From: Vibrio rotiferianus CAIM 577 = LMG 21460
GTDB taxonomy: Bacteria > Pseudomonadota > Gammaproteobacteria > Enterobacterales > Vibrionaceae
DNA: 42,985 nucleotides
Direction of reading: 5' to 3'
Assembly: GCF_002741985.1 (NCBI RefSeq)
Contig: NZ_APHW01000098.1
Location: 1-42,985, forward strand
The position numbers were made by a program, and so were the translations under genes. The notes beneath the pieces were generated by a model. It saw only the letters and a program-made list of their open reading frames with translations, was not told the DNA's origin and ran no database searches. Positions 1 to 7,802 of this stretch are shown here, piece after piece; within the stretch, counting starts at the first letter, position 1; each line of letters starts with the position of its first letter.

Positions 1-99
1 TCGTTCCCCGAAGGTTCAGATAACTCGTTTCCGCTCGACTTGCATGTGTTAGGCCTGCCGCCAGCGTTCAATCTGAGCCATGATCAAACTCTTCAATTT
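1..99 (-). rRNA. rrs: 16S rRNA gene, 5' end only
   Basis: Read on the minus strand, position 99 leftwards starts AAATTGAAGAGTTTGATC and continues through the invariant ATTGAACGCTGGCGGCAGGC and the AACACATGCAAGTCGA block of bacterial 16S rRNA. Only about 99 nt are in the window; the rest of the rrn operon lies to the left. The 5' boundary is placed by similarity to known mature 16S ends. Confidence 0.97.
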
Positions 100-270
100 A
101 AGATTTTGTTCGGCTCAATGAATACTGAACATTACATAAGTAATGTTTGAATTGACTGTGCTGAATCTTTCGATTCAATGGTCACTTCGTTTCATTGAAA
201 CCTAATTTGAAACCGAAGTTTCTAATTGGATTATCATCAACGAGTGCCCACACAGATTGATAGGTCTATA

Positions 271-282
271 TTTTTAAAGAGC
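271..282 (-). promoter_or_regulatory. rrn leader boxA antitermination element
   Basis: The minus strand reads GCTCTTTAAAAA, the boxA core that recruits NusB/NusE and lets RNA polymerase read through the rRNA operon. It lies between the rrn promoters and the 16S 5' end, where a leader boxA is expected. Confidence 0.75.
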
Positions 283-317
283 TTGCTTCGTAAGCTTTGC
301 TATCGAAGCGGAGGCGT

Positions 318-345
318 ATTCTAAGGAATTAATTCTTAGTGTCAA
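318..345 (-). promoter_or_regulatory. rrn promoter P2 (proximal)
   Basis: Minus-strand -35 TTGACA (340-345), a 16-nt spacer, and -10 TAGAAT (318-323). A GC-rich discriminator (ACGCCTCC) follows, as in stringently controlled rRNA promoters. Confidence 0.85.
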
Positions 346-435
346 ACACTTTTTTAAATTAATTTTTAGAAGCTTTTCTTTCGCCTCATTGCCAACCGCT
401 TTTGCGTTTCCGCTTTGCCCTGACAACGGAGGCGC

Positions 436-463
436 ATTATAGGGAGATGATTTTTCTTGGCAA
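436..463 (-). promoter_or_regulatory. rrn promoter P1 (distal)
   Basis: Minus-strand -35 TTGCCA (458-463), a 16-nt spacer, and a perfect -10 TATAAT (436-441), followed by GCGCCTCC. A/T tracts directly upstream (about 464-490) could act as an UP element. The discriminator matches that of P2, so both promoters probably respond to ppGpp/DksA. Confidence 0.85.
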
Positions 464-483
464 CCCTTTTTTAGAAAAAAACT

Positions 484-530
484 CAAAAAAAAGCGTCGAG
501 TGATGAAATCTCACTCAAACGCTTATTTTT
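484..530 (-). terminator. Rho-independent terminator of the DUF3087 gene
   Basis: On the minus strand AAGCGTTTGAGTGA pairs with TCACTCGACGCTT across a short loop and is followed by eight T. It sits between the DUF3087 stop and rrn P1, so it insulates the rrn promoter. Confidence 0.8.
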
Positions 531-567
531 AGCACTTAGTTGTTAACTTCAAGTAGCAAATAGGCAA

Positions 568-1092
568 TCAATATGTGTCTATCCAAGACTCTTCAAAGCG
601 CGTGATATCCAGATCCAGTGATTGCGCCGCTTCTATTTTTTCAATTGCCTCTAATTCTTTACTTACACTGCTCATCGTTAATGTGTTGTTGTCTAACTCA
701 AACACCTGACTTTGAGTCGTATAGTAGAACTTAAGTATCGTCAGCGCTTTTACATCGTGCTCAGCAGAAGCAGCTTTAATGCTTTTCAGTTTGCGAAAGA
801 TCTTGTTGTGAAGCTGCTTGAGTTTCCAGACATACAACACTTCTTCCATATAAGGGCGTGTTTTGAATTGGTTCAACAAAGACAGTGAAGTGGCTAAGGC
901 GAGCACTACACCAATTAAGTTCCAATGAAAGTTCCCCGTCGATTGTTCAGGTACTACATCTGTATTACCGAACAAGACAATTAATAAAGTACTAAAAGCA
1001 AGAGAAGAGATAGCAAGCAAGGCAACAAAGCCACCAATCACTAGGTTGACCTTCTTTCTATAGACTTGTTTGTTTATTTTTTTGATTTCCAT
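568..1092 (-). CDS. DUF3087 family inner-membrane protein
   Basis: A 174-residue protein with a basic N-terminus (MEIKKINKQVYRKK) and two hydrophobic segments at about residues 17-42 and 58-75. A long, charged, predominantly helical cytoplasmic tail follows. Length and layout match the DUF3087 family of Vibrio and related gammaproteobacteria, which has no established function; the assignment is from memory of the family. It is a single gene reading towards the rrn operon, with its own terminator. No catalytic motif is visible. Confidence 0.7.
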   Translation of the reverse strand: MEIKKINKQVYRKKVNLVIGGFVALLAISSLAFSTLLIVLFGNTDVVPEQSTGNFHWNLIGVVLALATSLSLLNQFKTRPYMEEVLYVWKLKQLHNKIFRKLKSIKAASAEHDVKALTILKFYYTTQSQVFELDNNTLTMSSVSKELEAIEKIEAAQSLDLDITRFEESWIDTY

Positions 1093-1250
1093 ATACCGCT
1101 CCTAACAGGTTGCCTCTATTCTAACCAGCACACTCCGTACGACAATCGAAGCTTTGTAAGTAAGTTCACATTTGCTATTAAACTCGCATCCCTTCCTTGC
1201 TTGGGTATATACTTCCGCGCATTCACTCTTCCTATATAGAGGCTAAATTC

Positions 1251-1850
1251 ATGCGCTCTTTTGTTTTACGAGCTCGCGCGGCACCAACCACCAGCAAAGC
1301 ACTGTTAGAAGGTGTTGGTAATGAAGCGCATACAGAGATTCTTGCTCATACCATGATGAACACTATGTTCGTTGCTCAATCGCACCGCGAAGATGTGGTT
1401 GTGCACTTGGTTTTAGAAAGCACAAAAGATTTCTCACGTACCATTACCATTCGCTCCAACGACATCACCAACATTGGCGGCTTCCATGAGTCAACCTTGA
1501 TTGCAGCAGTGGCTCGCGCTTTAGACGCTTCGGTTGGTATGGGTAAAGAGGAGCTTCGTGAAGTCGAACCTGGCATCACCGTTCGTACAGTCAGCTTTGA
1601 ACGCCTAGTGCAAGAACTGGCGGAAGATCACCAACTATATATGTTGGATAAAAAAGGCGAATTTGTTCGTGATGTAGAAATCGGTGGCAACCCATGCTTC
1701 TTACTAACTGACCATATTCCGATGCCGAAGAAGTCTTATAACAGCTTGAAGCGCCTTGGCACAGAGAAGATCAGCTTAGGTCCTAAGATGCTTTTCGCTT
1801 CTCAGTGTGTGGTATTGATCCACAATGAGTTGGACATCCGCGAATTTTAA
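1251..1850 (+). CDS. trmY: TrmY-family (DUF358/COG1901) SPOUT methyltransferase
   Basis: A 199-residue member of the SPOUT-class family whose archaeal members methylate N1 of pseudouridine 54 in tRNA using S-adenosylmethionine. Family traits visible are the RSFVLRARAAPTTSKALLEG start, the IRSNDITNIGGFHEST block, and the C-terminal LTDHIPMP followed by SLGPKMLFASQCV, which belongs to the trefoil-knot SAM site. The ATG at 1251 is preferred because AGAGG lies 7 nt upstream; an in-frame upstream start at 1197 has no such site. Bacteria normally carry ribothymidine at tRNA position 54, so the substrate of bacterial members is unclear. The gene stands alone, followed by a strong terminator. Confidence 0.88.
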   Translation: MRSFVLRARAAPTTSKALLEGVGNEAHTEILAHTMMNTMFVAQSHREDVVVHLVLESTKDFSRTITIRSNDITNIGGFHESTLIAAVARALDASVGMGKEELREVEPGITVRTVSFERLVQELAEDHQLYMLDKKGEFVRDVEIGGNPCFLLTDHIPMPKKSYNSLKRLGTEKISLGPKMLFASQCVVLIHNELDIREF

Positions 1851-1864
1851 TCACCCCATAAAAG

Positions 1865-1895
1865 AAAGAGGACTCAGTTGAGTCCTCTTTTTGTT
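1865..1895. terminator. Bidirectional terminator between trmY and tldE-like gene
   Basis: A perfect 12-bp stem (AAAGAGGACTCA / TGAGTCCTCTTT) with a 2-nt loop and T tracts on both strands, between two convergent genes. Confidence 0.9.
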
Positions 1896-1913
1896 TCTAT
1901 AGGAATGCTAGAG

Positions 1914-3257
1914 TTATTTACCGCCAATGCTCAAACGAGCAAAGCGTACGTCTGGAGCAAAGAAGGTGCGGCTATCGTTAATTAGCTGAGTATCACCCAC
2001 AGCCTCAACTTCTTGCAGCATCTTGTAGAAGTTACCCGCTACCGTGATACCACGTACTGGTTGAATGCGCTCACCATCACGACACAAGAAGCCACTCGCA
2101 CCAAACGAGAAATCACCACTCACTGCATCCGCACCAGAATGGACACCTTGAAGTTCGACTAACTCTAGGTATTCACCCGCTTTTACTTCTGACGCACTGC
2201 TGTTGCCTGTCGTAATCACTTTATGATTCGCTGATACGTCTAAGCTCGATTTAGCACCGCGAGCGGCACTTGCTGTCGAGACTGCGCCCAAGTAACTTGC
2301 GGTCTGGCTGTTGTGTAGCAAGGTTTTCAATTCACCATTAGCAATCATGACATTGTCTTGAGTAGCAAAACCCTCACTATCAAAGCCCGAAATTGCCATA
2401 CCATTTGGCATGTAAGCCGCGTCGGTAAAGGTAATCAAATCACTCGCAACACGTTGGCCAAGCTTGTCGCCCAATGGCGTAATGCCTTTCATCGCGCTTA
2501 CACCAGAGAAAGCACTGCCAAAAGCACCGAACAAACTTGCTAGCGCATTGATATGGAAGATTGCTGGGTAGTTACCCGTGGCCACTGGTACGCCTTCAAG
2601 AAGATCGCGAGCAAGGTTGTAACCACCTTCTATACAGTAAGTTGGATTTAACTCATCAAAACGACGACCCAGTGACATTCTACCCGCCATCGACTGTTTA
2701 CCGTCTTTTTCAAACAAGGTGTACGCGTAACAAGTAAACGAGCGTTCGAAGTGTTGGCACAACGAGCCTTGTGTATTGGCGATGATTAATTGCGTTTCGC
2801 CATCACTATAACCATTGTAAGGTGCACTAGAAGCGTGAGGCAAAGCGACTACGCATTGCTCAAGAGCGAGAGACATTTCAATCTTTTCATCAACCGAAGT
2901 TGTGTCTTCTTGCGCAATCTCAGCTATATCGGTCGTGATCTGGCTGTTCACGCAACTAATGGCCTGATGTTCGTCTTGCTTGGAAAAACGAGCGCTTTGC
3001 AGTGCATTTGTCAGCATCAAATCTAAGCTTGGTTGCTCTAACGACTCAGAGTAGCTTGTTGCAACGCGTGCATCTTTCACAACACGAACACCCAGAACTT
3101 GGCTTGAGCTTACTTTGTACTCATCCAGCTGTCCTTGGTTCGCTTTCAGAGAAAAGCTGTTGTTGCGGTTTACAATGACGTCCGCTTCTGCGCCTTGACG
3201 CTTTGCTTCTGATAGGACGTAATCAACCGCATTAAGAAGTTGTTGTTCTTGGCTCAT
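1914..3257 (-). CDS. TldE/PmbA-type subunit of a TldD/TldE metalloprotease
   Basis: A 447-residue protein of the TldD/PmbA family (PF01523), close to E. coli TldE (about 450 aa). It lacks the HExxxH zinc motif, as expected of the non-catalytic TldE subunit. Family landmarks are GAEADVIVNRNNSFSLKANQ near the N-terminus, the central GVSAMKGITPLGDKLGQRVAS block, and the C-terminal SGDFSFGASGFLCRDGE/PVRGITVAGN region. Its start overlaps the TldD-like stop by one base (TAATG), so translation is probably coupled. In other bacteria TldD/TldE proteolyses unfolded or modified peptides, including microcin B17 and CcdA. Whether this pair is the only copy in the genome cannot be told from the window. Confidence 0.9.
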   Translation of the reverse strand: MSQEQQLLNAVDYVLSEAKRQGAEADVIVNRNNSFSLKANQGQLDEYKVSSSQVLGVRVVKDARVATSYSESLEQPSLDLMLTNALQSARFSKQDEHQAISCVNSQITTDIAEIAQEDTTSVDEKIEMSLALEQCVVALPHASSAPYNGYSDGETQLIIANTQGSLCQHFERSFTCYAYTLFEKDGKQSMAGRMSLGRRFDELNPTYCIEGGYNLARDLLEGVPVATGNYPAIFHINALASLFGAFGSAFSGVSAMKGITPLGDKLGQRVASDLITFTDAAYMPNGMAISGFDSEGFATQDNVMIANGELKTLLHNSQTASYLGAVSTASAARGAKSSLDVSANHKVITTGNSSASEVKAGEYLELVELQGVHSGADAVSGDFSFGASGFLCRDGERIQPVRGITVAGNFYKMLQEVEAVGDTQLINDSRTFFAPDVRFARLSIGGK

Positions 3258-4642
3258 TAGTTACCGCCTCCTACCAGAATGTTATCGACTTTCAGCGTTG
3301 GCTGACCGACTGTTGTTGGCACTGAACCACTCACGGAACCACACATGCCCGGCGCAAGCGCCATGTCTTTGCCGACCATGCTGATTTCTTTCAGCACTTT
3401 TGGGCCTGTGCTGATCAGCGTTGCTGTTTTCAGAGGCTTGGTGATTTTGCCATTTTCAATTAGGTAAGCTTCACGAACGGCAAAGTTGAACTCACCCGTG
3501 CCCGGTTGAACCGAACCGCCGCCCATCTTCTTCGCATAGATGCCGCGTTCGATACCTGCCAGCATGTCATCAAGTGAATGCTCGCCTTCTTCGATAAAGG
3601 TGTTACGCATACGCGAGGTTGGTGCGAACTTGTAGTTTTGACGACGACCAGATCCCGTAGGTTCGTAACCCGTCTTCATGCCACCCATTTTATCGACCAT
3701 AAAGCTGGTTAGCTTACCGTCTTTGATCAACTGAGTGCGCTGAGTCTTCATGCCTTCATCATCAACATGAATCGAACCCCATTCGTTGGTCATGGTGCCA
3801 TCATCGACAGCATTCACTGCGGTGTGAGCAATCATTTCGCCCATCTTGTCGTGGAATACGGACGCTTTCTTCGCAACCGAAGTGGTTTCTAGTAAGTGAC
3901 CACACGCTTCGTGGAAGATTACGCCGCCAAAACCATTACCAATCACTACTGGCATTTCACCCGATGGGCACGCATCCGCACCAAGTTTTACTAACGCTTG
4001 CTGCGCGATAGTTTGACCTAGCTCTTTCGCATCAAGTTGTTCACTGAACTCCCAACCAGCAAGAGCGCCTGGACCTTCCATACCAGAAGACTGCTCATTA
4101 CCTTTTTGCGCGACAGTATTACCAGCAACTCGGATGTAGTGACGAGTATCGTCAACGTGTAGACCTTCAGAGTTGAAGATAGACACTTGTTGTTCGCGCT
4201 GAAGCACGCTGCCGATGAACTGGCTGATATGTTCACTCTCTGCGTGTGCGGCTTGGTCAACTTGCAATAGGAAAGCAATTTTAGAATCTAGGTTAGCGTC
4301 TTTGCCAAGTGGCATACGACAACCATGTTGAATTGGGTAGCGGTTCAGATTGAGAGAACCTGCTGAGGCGATTTGCTCACGCTTGTCTTTTGCTGCAAGT
4401 AGTGAGGTTACGCGTTTTAGTTCGGCTTCATCTGTGCTGTTGGTGTAACCGTAAAGCACTTTATGACCGAAGAAGAGACGAATACCGATACCAAAATCGA
4501 TACCCGAGTTAACCTTGTCCACCTCACCAGATGCGATCTGGACAGTGTTGGTTTGATGGTGTTCAACGAATAGCTCAGCGAAATCAGCCCCTAAAAAGAG
4601 GGCATGATCGATCACCGCTTTCGCTGTTACAGAATTAAGCAT
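3257..4642 (-). CDS. TldD-type catalytic subunit, zinc metalloprotease
   Basis: A 461-residue TldD-family protein. The catalytic zinc motif HEACGHLLE lies at about residues 244-252 and is followed by the family blocks VDDGTMTNEWGSIHVDDEG, GSGRRQNYKFAP, ISMVGKDM and GQPTLKVDNILVGG. A longer frame begins with a GTG at 4681, but the ATG at 4642 has AAGGAG 6 nt upstream and gives the usual TldD N-terminus. It is first in a two-gene operon with the TldE-like partner. Its 461 residues are slightly fewer than the 481 of E. coli TldD. My impression is that it differs from the canonical gammaproteobacterial tldD and may be a second copy; that is inference. Confidence 0.9.
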   Translation of the reverse strand: MLNSVTAKAVIDHALFLGADFAELFVEHHQTNTVQIASGEVDKVNSGIDFGIGIRLFFGHKVLYGYTNSTDEAELKRVTSLLAAKDKREQIASAGSLNLNRYPIQHGCRMPLGKDANLDSKIAFLLQVDQAAHAESEHISQFIGSVLQREQQVSIFNSEGLHVDDTRHYIRVAGNTVAQKGNEQSSGMEGPGALAGWEFSEQLDAKELGQTIAQQALVKLGADACPSGEMPVVIGNGFGGVIFHEACGHLLETTSVAKKASVFHDKMGEMIAHTAVNAVDDGTMTNEWGSIHVDDEGMKTQRTQLIKDGKLTSFMVDKMGGMKTGYEPTGSGRRQNYKFAPTSRMRNTFIEEGEHSLDDMLAGIERGIYAKKMGGGSVQPGTGEFNFAVREAYLIENGKITKPLKTATLISTGPKVLKEISMVGKDMALAPGMCGSVSGSVPTTVGQPTLKVDNILVGGGN

Positions 4643-4915
4643 GAAATCTCCTTGCTCGTTGATCGTCCTAGCCTTCCCCACCTTTGAGTTAGACTCTGTT
4701 TATTAAAGTCATGACCTAAATCGAATGACTCAAAGACATATTGGCAACGCGTTAAATATTAACACTTTTTTAACCTTGTTTTGTGCTAATCCTTGCTAAA
4801 TCAAACGACGATCCGTTACGTATTATGTCGATATATCACTATTAGATAGTGTCTTGGACTGCCAGTTTCAATGCAGCACGTTATTTACTCTGAATTCTGC
4901 CCCCACATTGTTGTT

Positions 4916-5043
4916 GGATTCACAAAGTAATTAGAGTTCCAGCTAGGCAACAAGCGAAAGAGTCCCATGAGCATAGTTAGCCTATGTGATTGGGCGAGTG
5001 AGCGCAGTTAACAACGCTGTAGCTCTAATTACGAAGAGAATCC
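4916..5043. repeat. ERIC-like intergenic repeat (about 128 bp)
   Basis: The ends form an imperfect inverted repeat: GGATTCACAAAGTAATTAGAG on the left against GGATTCTCTTCGTAATTAGAG read from the right. The core CTATGTGATTGGGCGAGTGA resembles the ERIC core AAGTGACTGGGGTGAGCG. Length and palindromic form fit ERIC/IRU elements, which are non-coding, mobile and common between Vibrio genes. Confidence 0.75.
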
Positions 5044-5113
5044 AGTTCTCATATTTAAACGATTGCTATCTCTTGGCCGGAAAAAACACGTGCACCGTAA
5101 CTGAGTGAACTGC

Positions 5114-5119
5114 TATTAT
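5114..5119 (+). promoter_or_regulatory. Candidate -10 box of the thi operon promoter
   Basis: TATTAT preceded by TGC (extended -10 type), about 16 nt before the riboswitch aptamer begins. No convincing -35 was found, so this is a weak call based on position. Confidence 0.35.
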
Positions 5120-5130
5120 CTAGACGAAAT

Positions 5131-5226
5131 AGTCGGGGGGGGCCCATGCATTTTATGCATCGGCTGAGATCGAAATTCGAGACCCGTTGAACCTGATTCA
5201 GTTAGCACTGACGTAGGGAACTATCA
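5131..5226 (+). promoter_or_regulatory. TPP riboswitch (THI element)
   Basis: The conserved parts of the thiamine pyrophosphate aptamer appear in order: a G-rich 5' strand and GCCC (5135-5145), a small P3a-type stem (ATGCA TTTTA TGCAT), CGGCTGAGAT, GAGACCCGTTGAACCTGATT, and finally CTGACGTAGGGAA, which closes P1. Bound TPP should reduce expression of the operon that follows. The aptamer ends about 120 nt before the thiD start. Confidence 0.95.
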
Positions 5227-5237
5227 TCACTTTGCCA

Positions 5238-5269
5238 CTAGCCTGCTTGAATTTTATCGACGCAGCTAG
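5238..5269 (+). promoter_or_regulatory. Possible expression-platform hairpin downstream of the TPP aptamer
   Basis: CTAGCCTGC (5238-5246) can pair with GCAGCTAG (5262-5269). No T tract follows, so it is not an obvious terminator; it may be part of a translational switch. Function is inferred from position only. Confidence 0.3.
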
Positions 5270-5344
5270 CCTCAACGGATCTGATCACCGATCTTCCCTT
5301 GCGATGGCCAAGTCAGTTCCTTTACGTCTGTAATAGGAGCGACC

Positions 5345-6217
5345 ATGGCGCAGCAGTCAAGCCAAGAAAAACCATCAACACAGCCACAAGCAGCGACTTC
5401 AACAGACACACCGATCGTGTTGACGATTGCAGGTTCTGATAGTGGCGGTGGCGCAGGCATTCAAGCCGACATCAAAGCCATGTCCGCGACTGGCAGCTTT
5501 GCCTGTTCGGTGATTACCGCTATCACCTCGCAAAATACCCTAGGCGTTTCTGCGATTTTCCCAATTCCTCTCGACCATGTAGAGAGCCAACTTGATGCGG
5601 TATTTACCGACCTCAACATCGTTGCAGTCAAAGTGGGCATGTTGGCCGATTCCAACATCATTAAGGTCGTTGCCAACAAAATTAAAAAATACCAGCCAAA
5701 ACACCTCGTGATTGACCCTGTAATGGTGGCCACCAGCGGTGATCTTTTACTGGAACAGTCGGCAATCAGCACTTTAAAAGAAGAATTGATTCCGCTCGCA
5801 GACATCATTACCCCTAACCTACCCGAAGGCGCAGCATTAACGGGTAAGCCAGTGCCTCTGTCAGAATCTGAGATGAACGATATGATTGCTGATTTACGCG
5901 CACTCGGTGCAAAAGCGGTGCTGTTAAAAGGCGGCCACTTAGAAAAAGACGAAAACAGCAACGATTTACTGATCATGCCAGACAGCTCTGAACTGATCAG
6001 TGCCAAGCGATTCCCGACCAAAAACACCCATGGCACAGGCTGCACACTGTCTTCTGCTATCGCGTCTTACCTTGGTCAAGGCAACAACCTGCACAAAGCG
6101 GTGCACCTAGGTAAGCAGTACATCAGCCAAGCTATCGCACACGCTGACGAATTGGATGTCGGTAAAGGTCATGGTCCTGTGAACCATTTTTTTGCAGGTC
6201 ACACGCATGTGCGCTAA
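5345..6217 (+). CDS. thiD: Hydroxymethylpyrimidine / HMP-phosphate kinase ThiD
   Basis: 290 residues, ribokinase-like. It phosphorylates HMP and then HMP-P to HMP-PP, the pyrimidine half of thiamine. The substrate-binding start VLTIAGSDSGGGAGIQADIK lies at residues 25-44, DPVMVATSG near the middle, and the ATP/catalytic NTHGTGCTLSSAIA at about 226-239. The first 24 residues (rich in Q, S, T, P) are an extra tail before the usual ThiD start. The ATG at 5345 has AGGAG 6 nt upstream and is kept. First gene of the riboswitch operon; its end overlaps thiZ. Confidence 0.96.
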   Translation: MAQQSSQEKPSTQPQAATSTDTPIVLTIAGSDSGGGAGIQADIKAMSATGSFACSVITAITSQNTLGVSAIFPIPLDHVESQLDAVFTDLNIVAVKVGMLADSNIIKVVANKIKKYQPKHLVIDPVMVATSGDLLLEQSAISTLKEELIPLADIITPNLPEGAALTGKPVPLSESEMNDMIADLRALGAKAVLLKGGHLEKDENSNDLLIMPDSSELISAKRFPTKNTHGTGCTLSSAIASYLGQGNNLHKAVHLGKQYISQAIAHADELDVGKGHGPVNHFFAGHTHVR

Positions 6218-6962
6218 TGCACTCGGCATTCAGCTTACCGAAGCAAGTCTGCAATACAAAGACAGCCAAACACCAACATTAGCAGGGTTGAGTATGACTA
6301 TCCCTGCTAATCAATGGACTGTGTTGCTTGGCCGCAGTGGTTGCGGAAAAACGACGAGCCTACGTTATCTAGCTGGGTTGTTAGACGACAAAGTCGAATG
6401 GCATGGTGAATTAACCACAACGGATGGCATCGCCCTACACGAACGTATTGCCTACATGGCGCAACAAGACTTGTTGCTACCATGGCTAAATGTGTTGGAC
6501 AACGTCTGCCTCAGCACTCGATTTTCTCAAGACCAATCATCAGAGCAAAATAAACAACGTGCACTGACTTTACTCAGCCAAGTGGGACTCGCCGATTACG
6601 CGGATGCTAAGCCAGCTCAGCTCTCTGGCGGCATGAGACAACGCGTTGCCCTTGCTCGCACTCTGATGCAAGACAAACCTCTGGTTCTGATGGATGAGCC
6701 TTTCTCTGCACTGGATGCGGTTACTCGCCATAAATTGCAAACCTTGTCTGCCGAATTACTGAAAGATAAGACGGTTGTTCTGATTACCCACGACCCACAA
6801 GAAGCGGTGCGATTAGCTCACCAACTTTATGTGTTGCAAGGCACACCTGCGCAAGCTCAGCACTTGGTCGTTCCGGATTCCAAGCCTCCAAGAGTTCTCG
6901 ATGGAGAGTGTGCAGCGTTACAACAAGCGATTTTGGATCAACTGGAGAAAGACTATGAGTGA
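6207..6962 (+). CDS. thiZ: HMP/aminopyrimidine ABC transporter, ATPase ThiZ
   Basis: A 251-residue ABC ATPase. Walker A GRSGCGKT at 42-49, Q-loop about 86-87, signature LSGGMRQ at 139-145, Walker B LVLMDEP at 159-165, and H-loop His195. It energises uptake of the thiamine pyrimidine precursor through ThiX with ThiY as binding protein. The ATG at 6207 overlaps thiD by 11 nt; a TTG 15 nt upstream is also possible. Assignment to ThiZ rather than a general taurine/nitrate-type ATPase rests on operon context. Confidence 0.92.
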   Translation: MCANALGIQLTEASLQYKDSQTPTLAGLSMTIPANQWTVLLGRSGCGKTTSLRYLAGLLDDKVEWHGELTTTDGIALHERIAYMAQQDLLLPWLNVLDNVCLSTRFSQDQSSEQNKQRALTLLSQVGLADYADAKPAQLSGGMRQRVALARTLMQDKPLVLMDEPFSALDAVTRHKLQTLSAELLKDKTVVLITHDPQEAVRLAHQLYVLQGTPAQAQHLVVPDSKPPRVLDGECAALQQAILDQLEKDYE

Positions 6963-7755
6963 TATGACTCAGTACAACTCCGTTTCGGCACGCATTAGTA
7001 AAAAAGAACGCGTGACCCATCCGGCTCTGCGCTTGGTCATTAGCACTGCGGTGATCTTGGGATTGTGGCAGTTGGTCGTGGTGGTATTCGACATGCCAAG
7101 CTTCATCTTACCTTCACCAATTGAAGTGCTGGATAGATTGGTCACTCGTTACGATGTCTTGCTCAAACATACTTGGGTTACCGCGCAAGAGATCTTACTT
7201 GGTTTGGCGCTTGGATTATCGATGGGTTTGCTGTTCGCATTGCAAATGCTGATGTTCGAGCCGCTCAAGCGCTGGTTACTGCCCATTCTGATTGCTAGCC
7301 AAGCGATCCCTGTGTTCGCCATCGCGCCAGTGCTCATGCTTTGGCTGGGCTACGGCATTGCATCAAAAGTAGTCATGGCGGCAATCATCATCTTTTTCCC
7401 CGTCACGACATGTTGCTACGACGGCTTGCGCAATACACCAACAGGTTACCTCGACCTTGCCAAGACCATGGGTGCGTCTAAATGGCAGTTACTTCGTCAT
7501 ATTCAATTGCCAGCCGCCCTACCAACTTTAGCTTCAGGTATTCGTGTTGCCGTCGTTATTGCGCCAATTGGAGCAGTGGTCGGTGAGTGGGTAGGTTCAA
7601 GTGAAGGCTTGGGTTATCTGATGCTCCAAGCTAACGCTCGCATGATCATTGATGAGATGTTTGCGGCGCTGTTTATCCTCGCCGTGCTGTCTATCTCACT
7701 CTACTTCATCACCGATAAATTATTGAAAAAAGCCATCCCTTGGGAAAGCAAGTAA
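6955..7755 (+). CDS. thiX: HMP/aminopyrimidine ABC transporter, permease ThiX
   Basis: A 266-residue inner-membrane permease of the BPD_transp_1 family with about six hydrophobic segments. The EAA coupling loop lies around DLAKTMGASKWQLLRHIQLP. The ATG at 6955 overlaps the end of thiZ by 8 nt, which argues for coupling and rules out the longer frame extending upstream into thiZ. It works with ThiZ and ThiY. Confidence 0.93.
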   Translation: MSDMTQYNSVSARISKKERVTHPALRLVISTAVILGLWQLVVVVFDMPSFILPSPIEVLDRLVTRYDVLLKHTWVTAQEILLGLALGLSMGLLFALQMLMFEPLKRWLLPILIASQAIPVFAIAPVLMLWLGYGIASKVVMAAIIIFFPVTTCCYDGLRNTPTGYLDLAKTMGASKWQLLRHIQLPAALPTLASGIRVAVVIAPIGAVVGEWVGSSEGLGYLMLQANARMIIDEMFAALFILAVLSISLYFITDKLLKKAIPWESK

Positions 7756-7802
7756 TTACAGAAAACAACCAAAGAAAATTGGGAAAGAAAAGGAAGAACC
7801 CC

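Noticed and set aside
274..486. 70-codon minus-strand frame in the rrn leader
   Set aside because: Covers the rrn promoters and boxA; composition is not protein-like.
4642..4681. Longer TldD N-terminus starting at GTG 4681
   Set aside because: The downstream ATG has AAGGAG at ideal spacing and gives the usual family start.
5135..5142. Run of eight G as a phase-variable tract
   Set aside because: It is part of the TPP aptamer 5' strand, and there is no coding frame to switch; length variation could still affect folding.
5461..6045. 194-codon minus-strand frame across thiD
   Set aside because: Mirror of the strongly supported thiD frame; no ribosome-binding site or family resemblance.
6192..6217. 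thiD-thiZ gene fusion
   Set aside because: The genes overlap in different frames; no fused protein is encoded.
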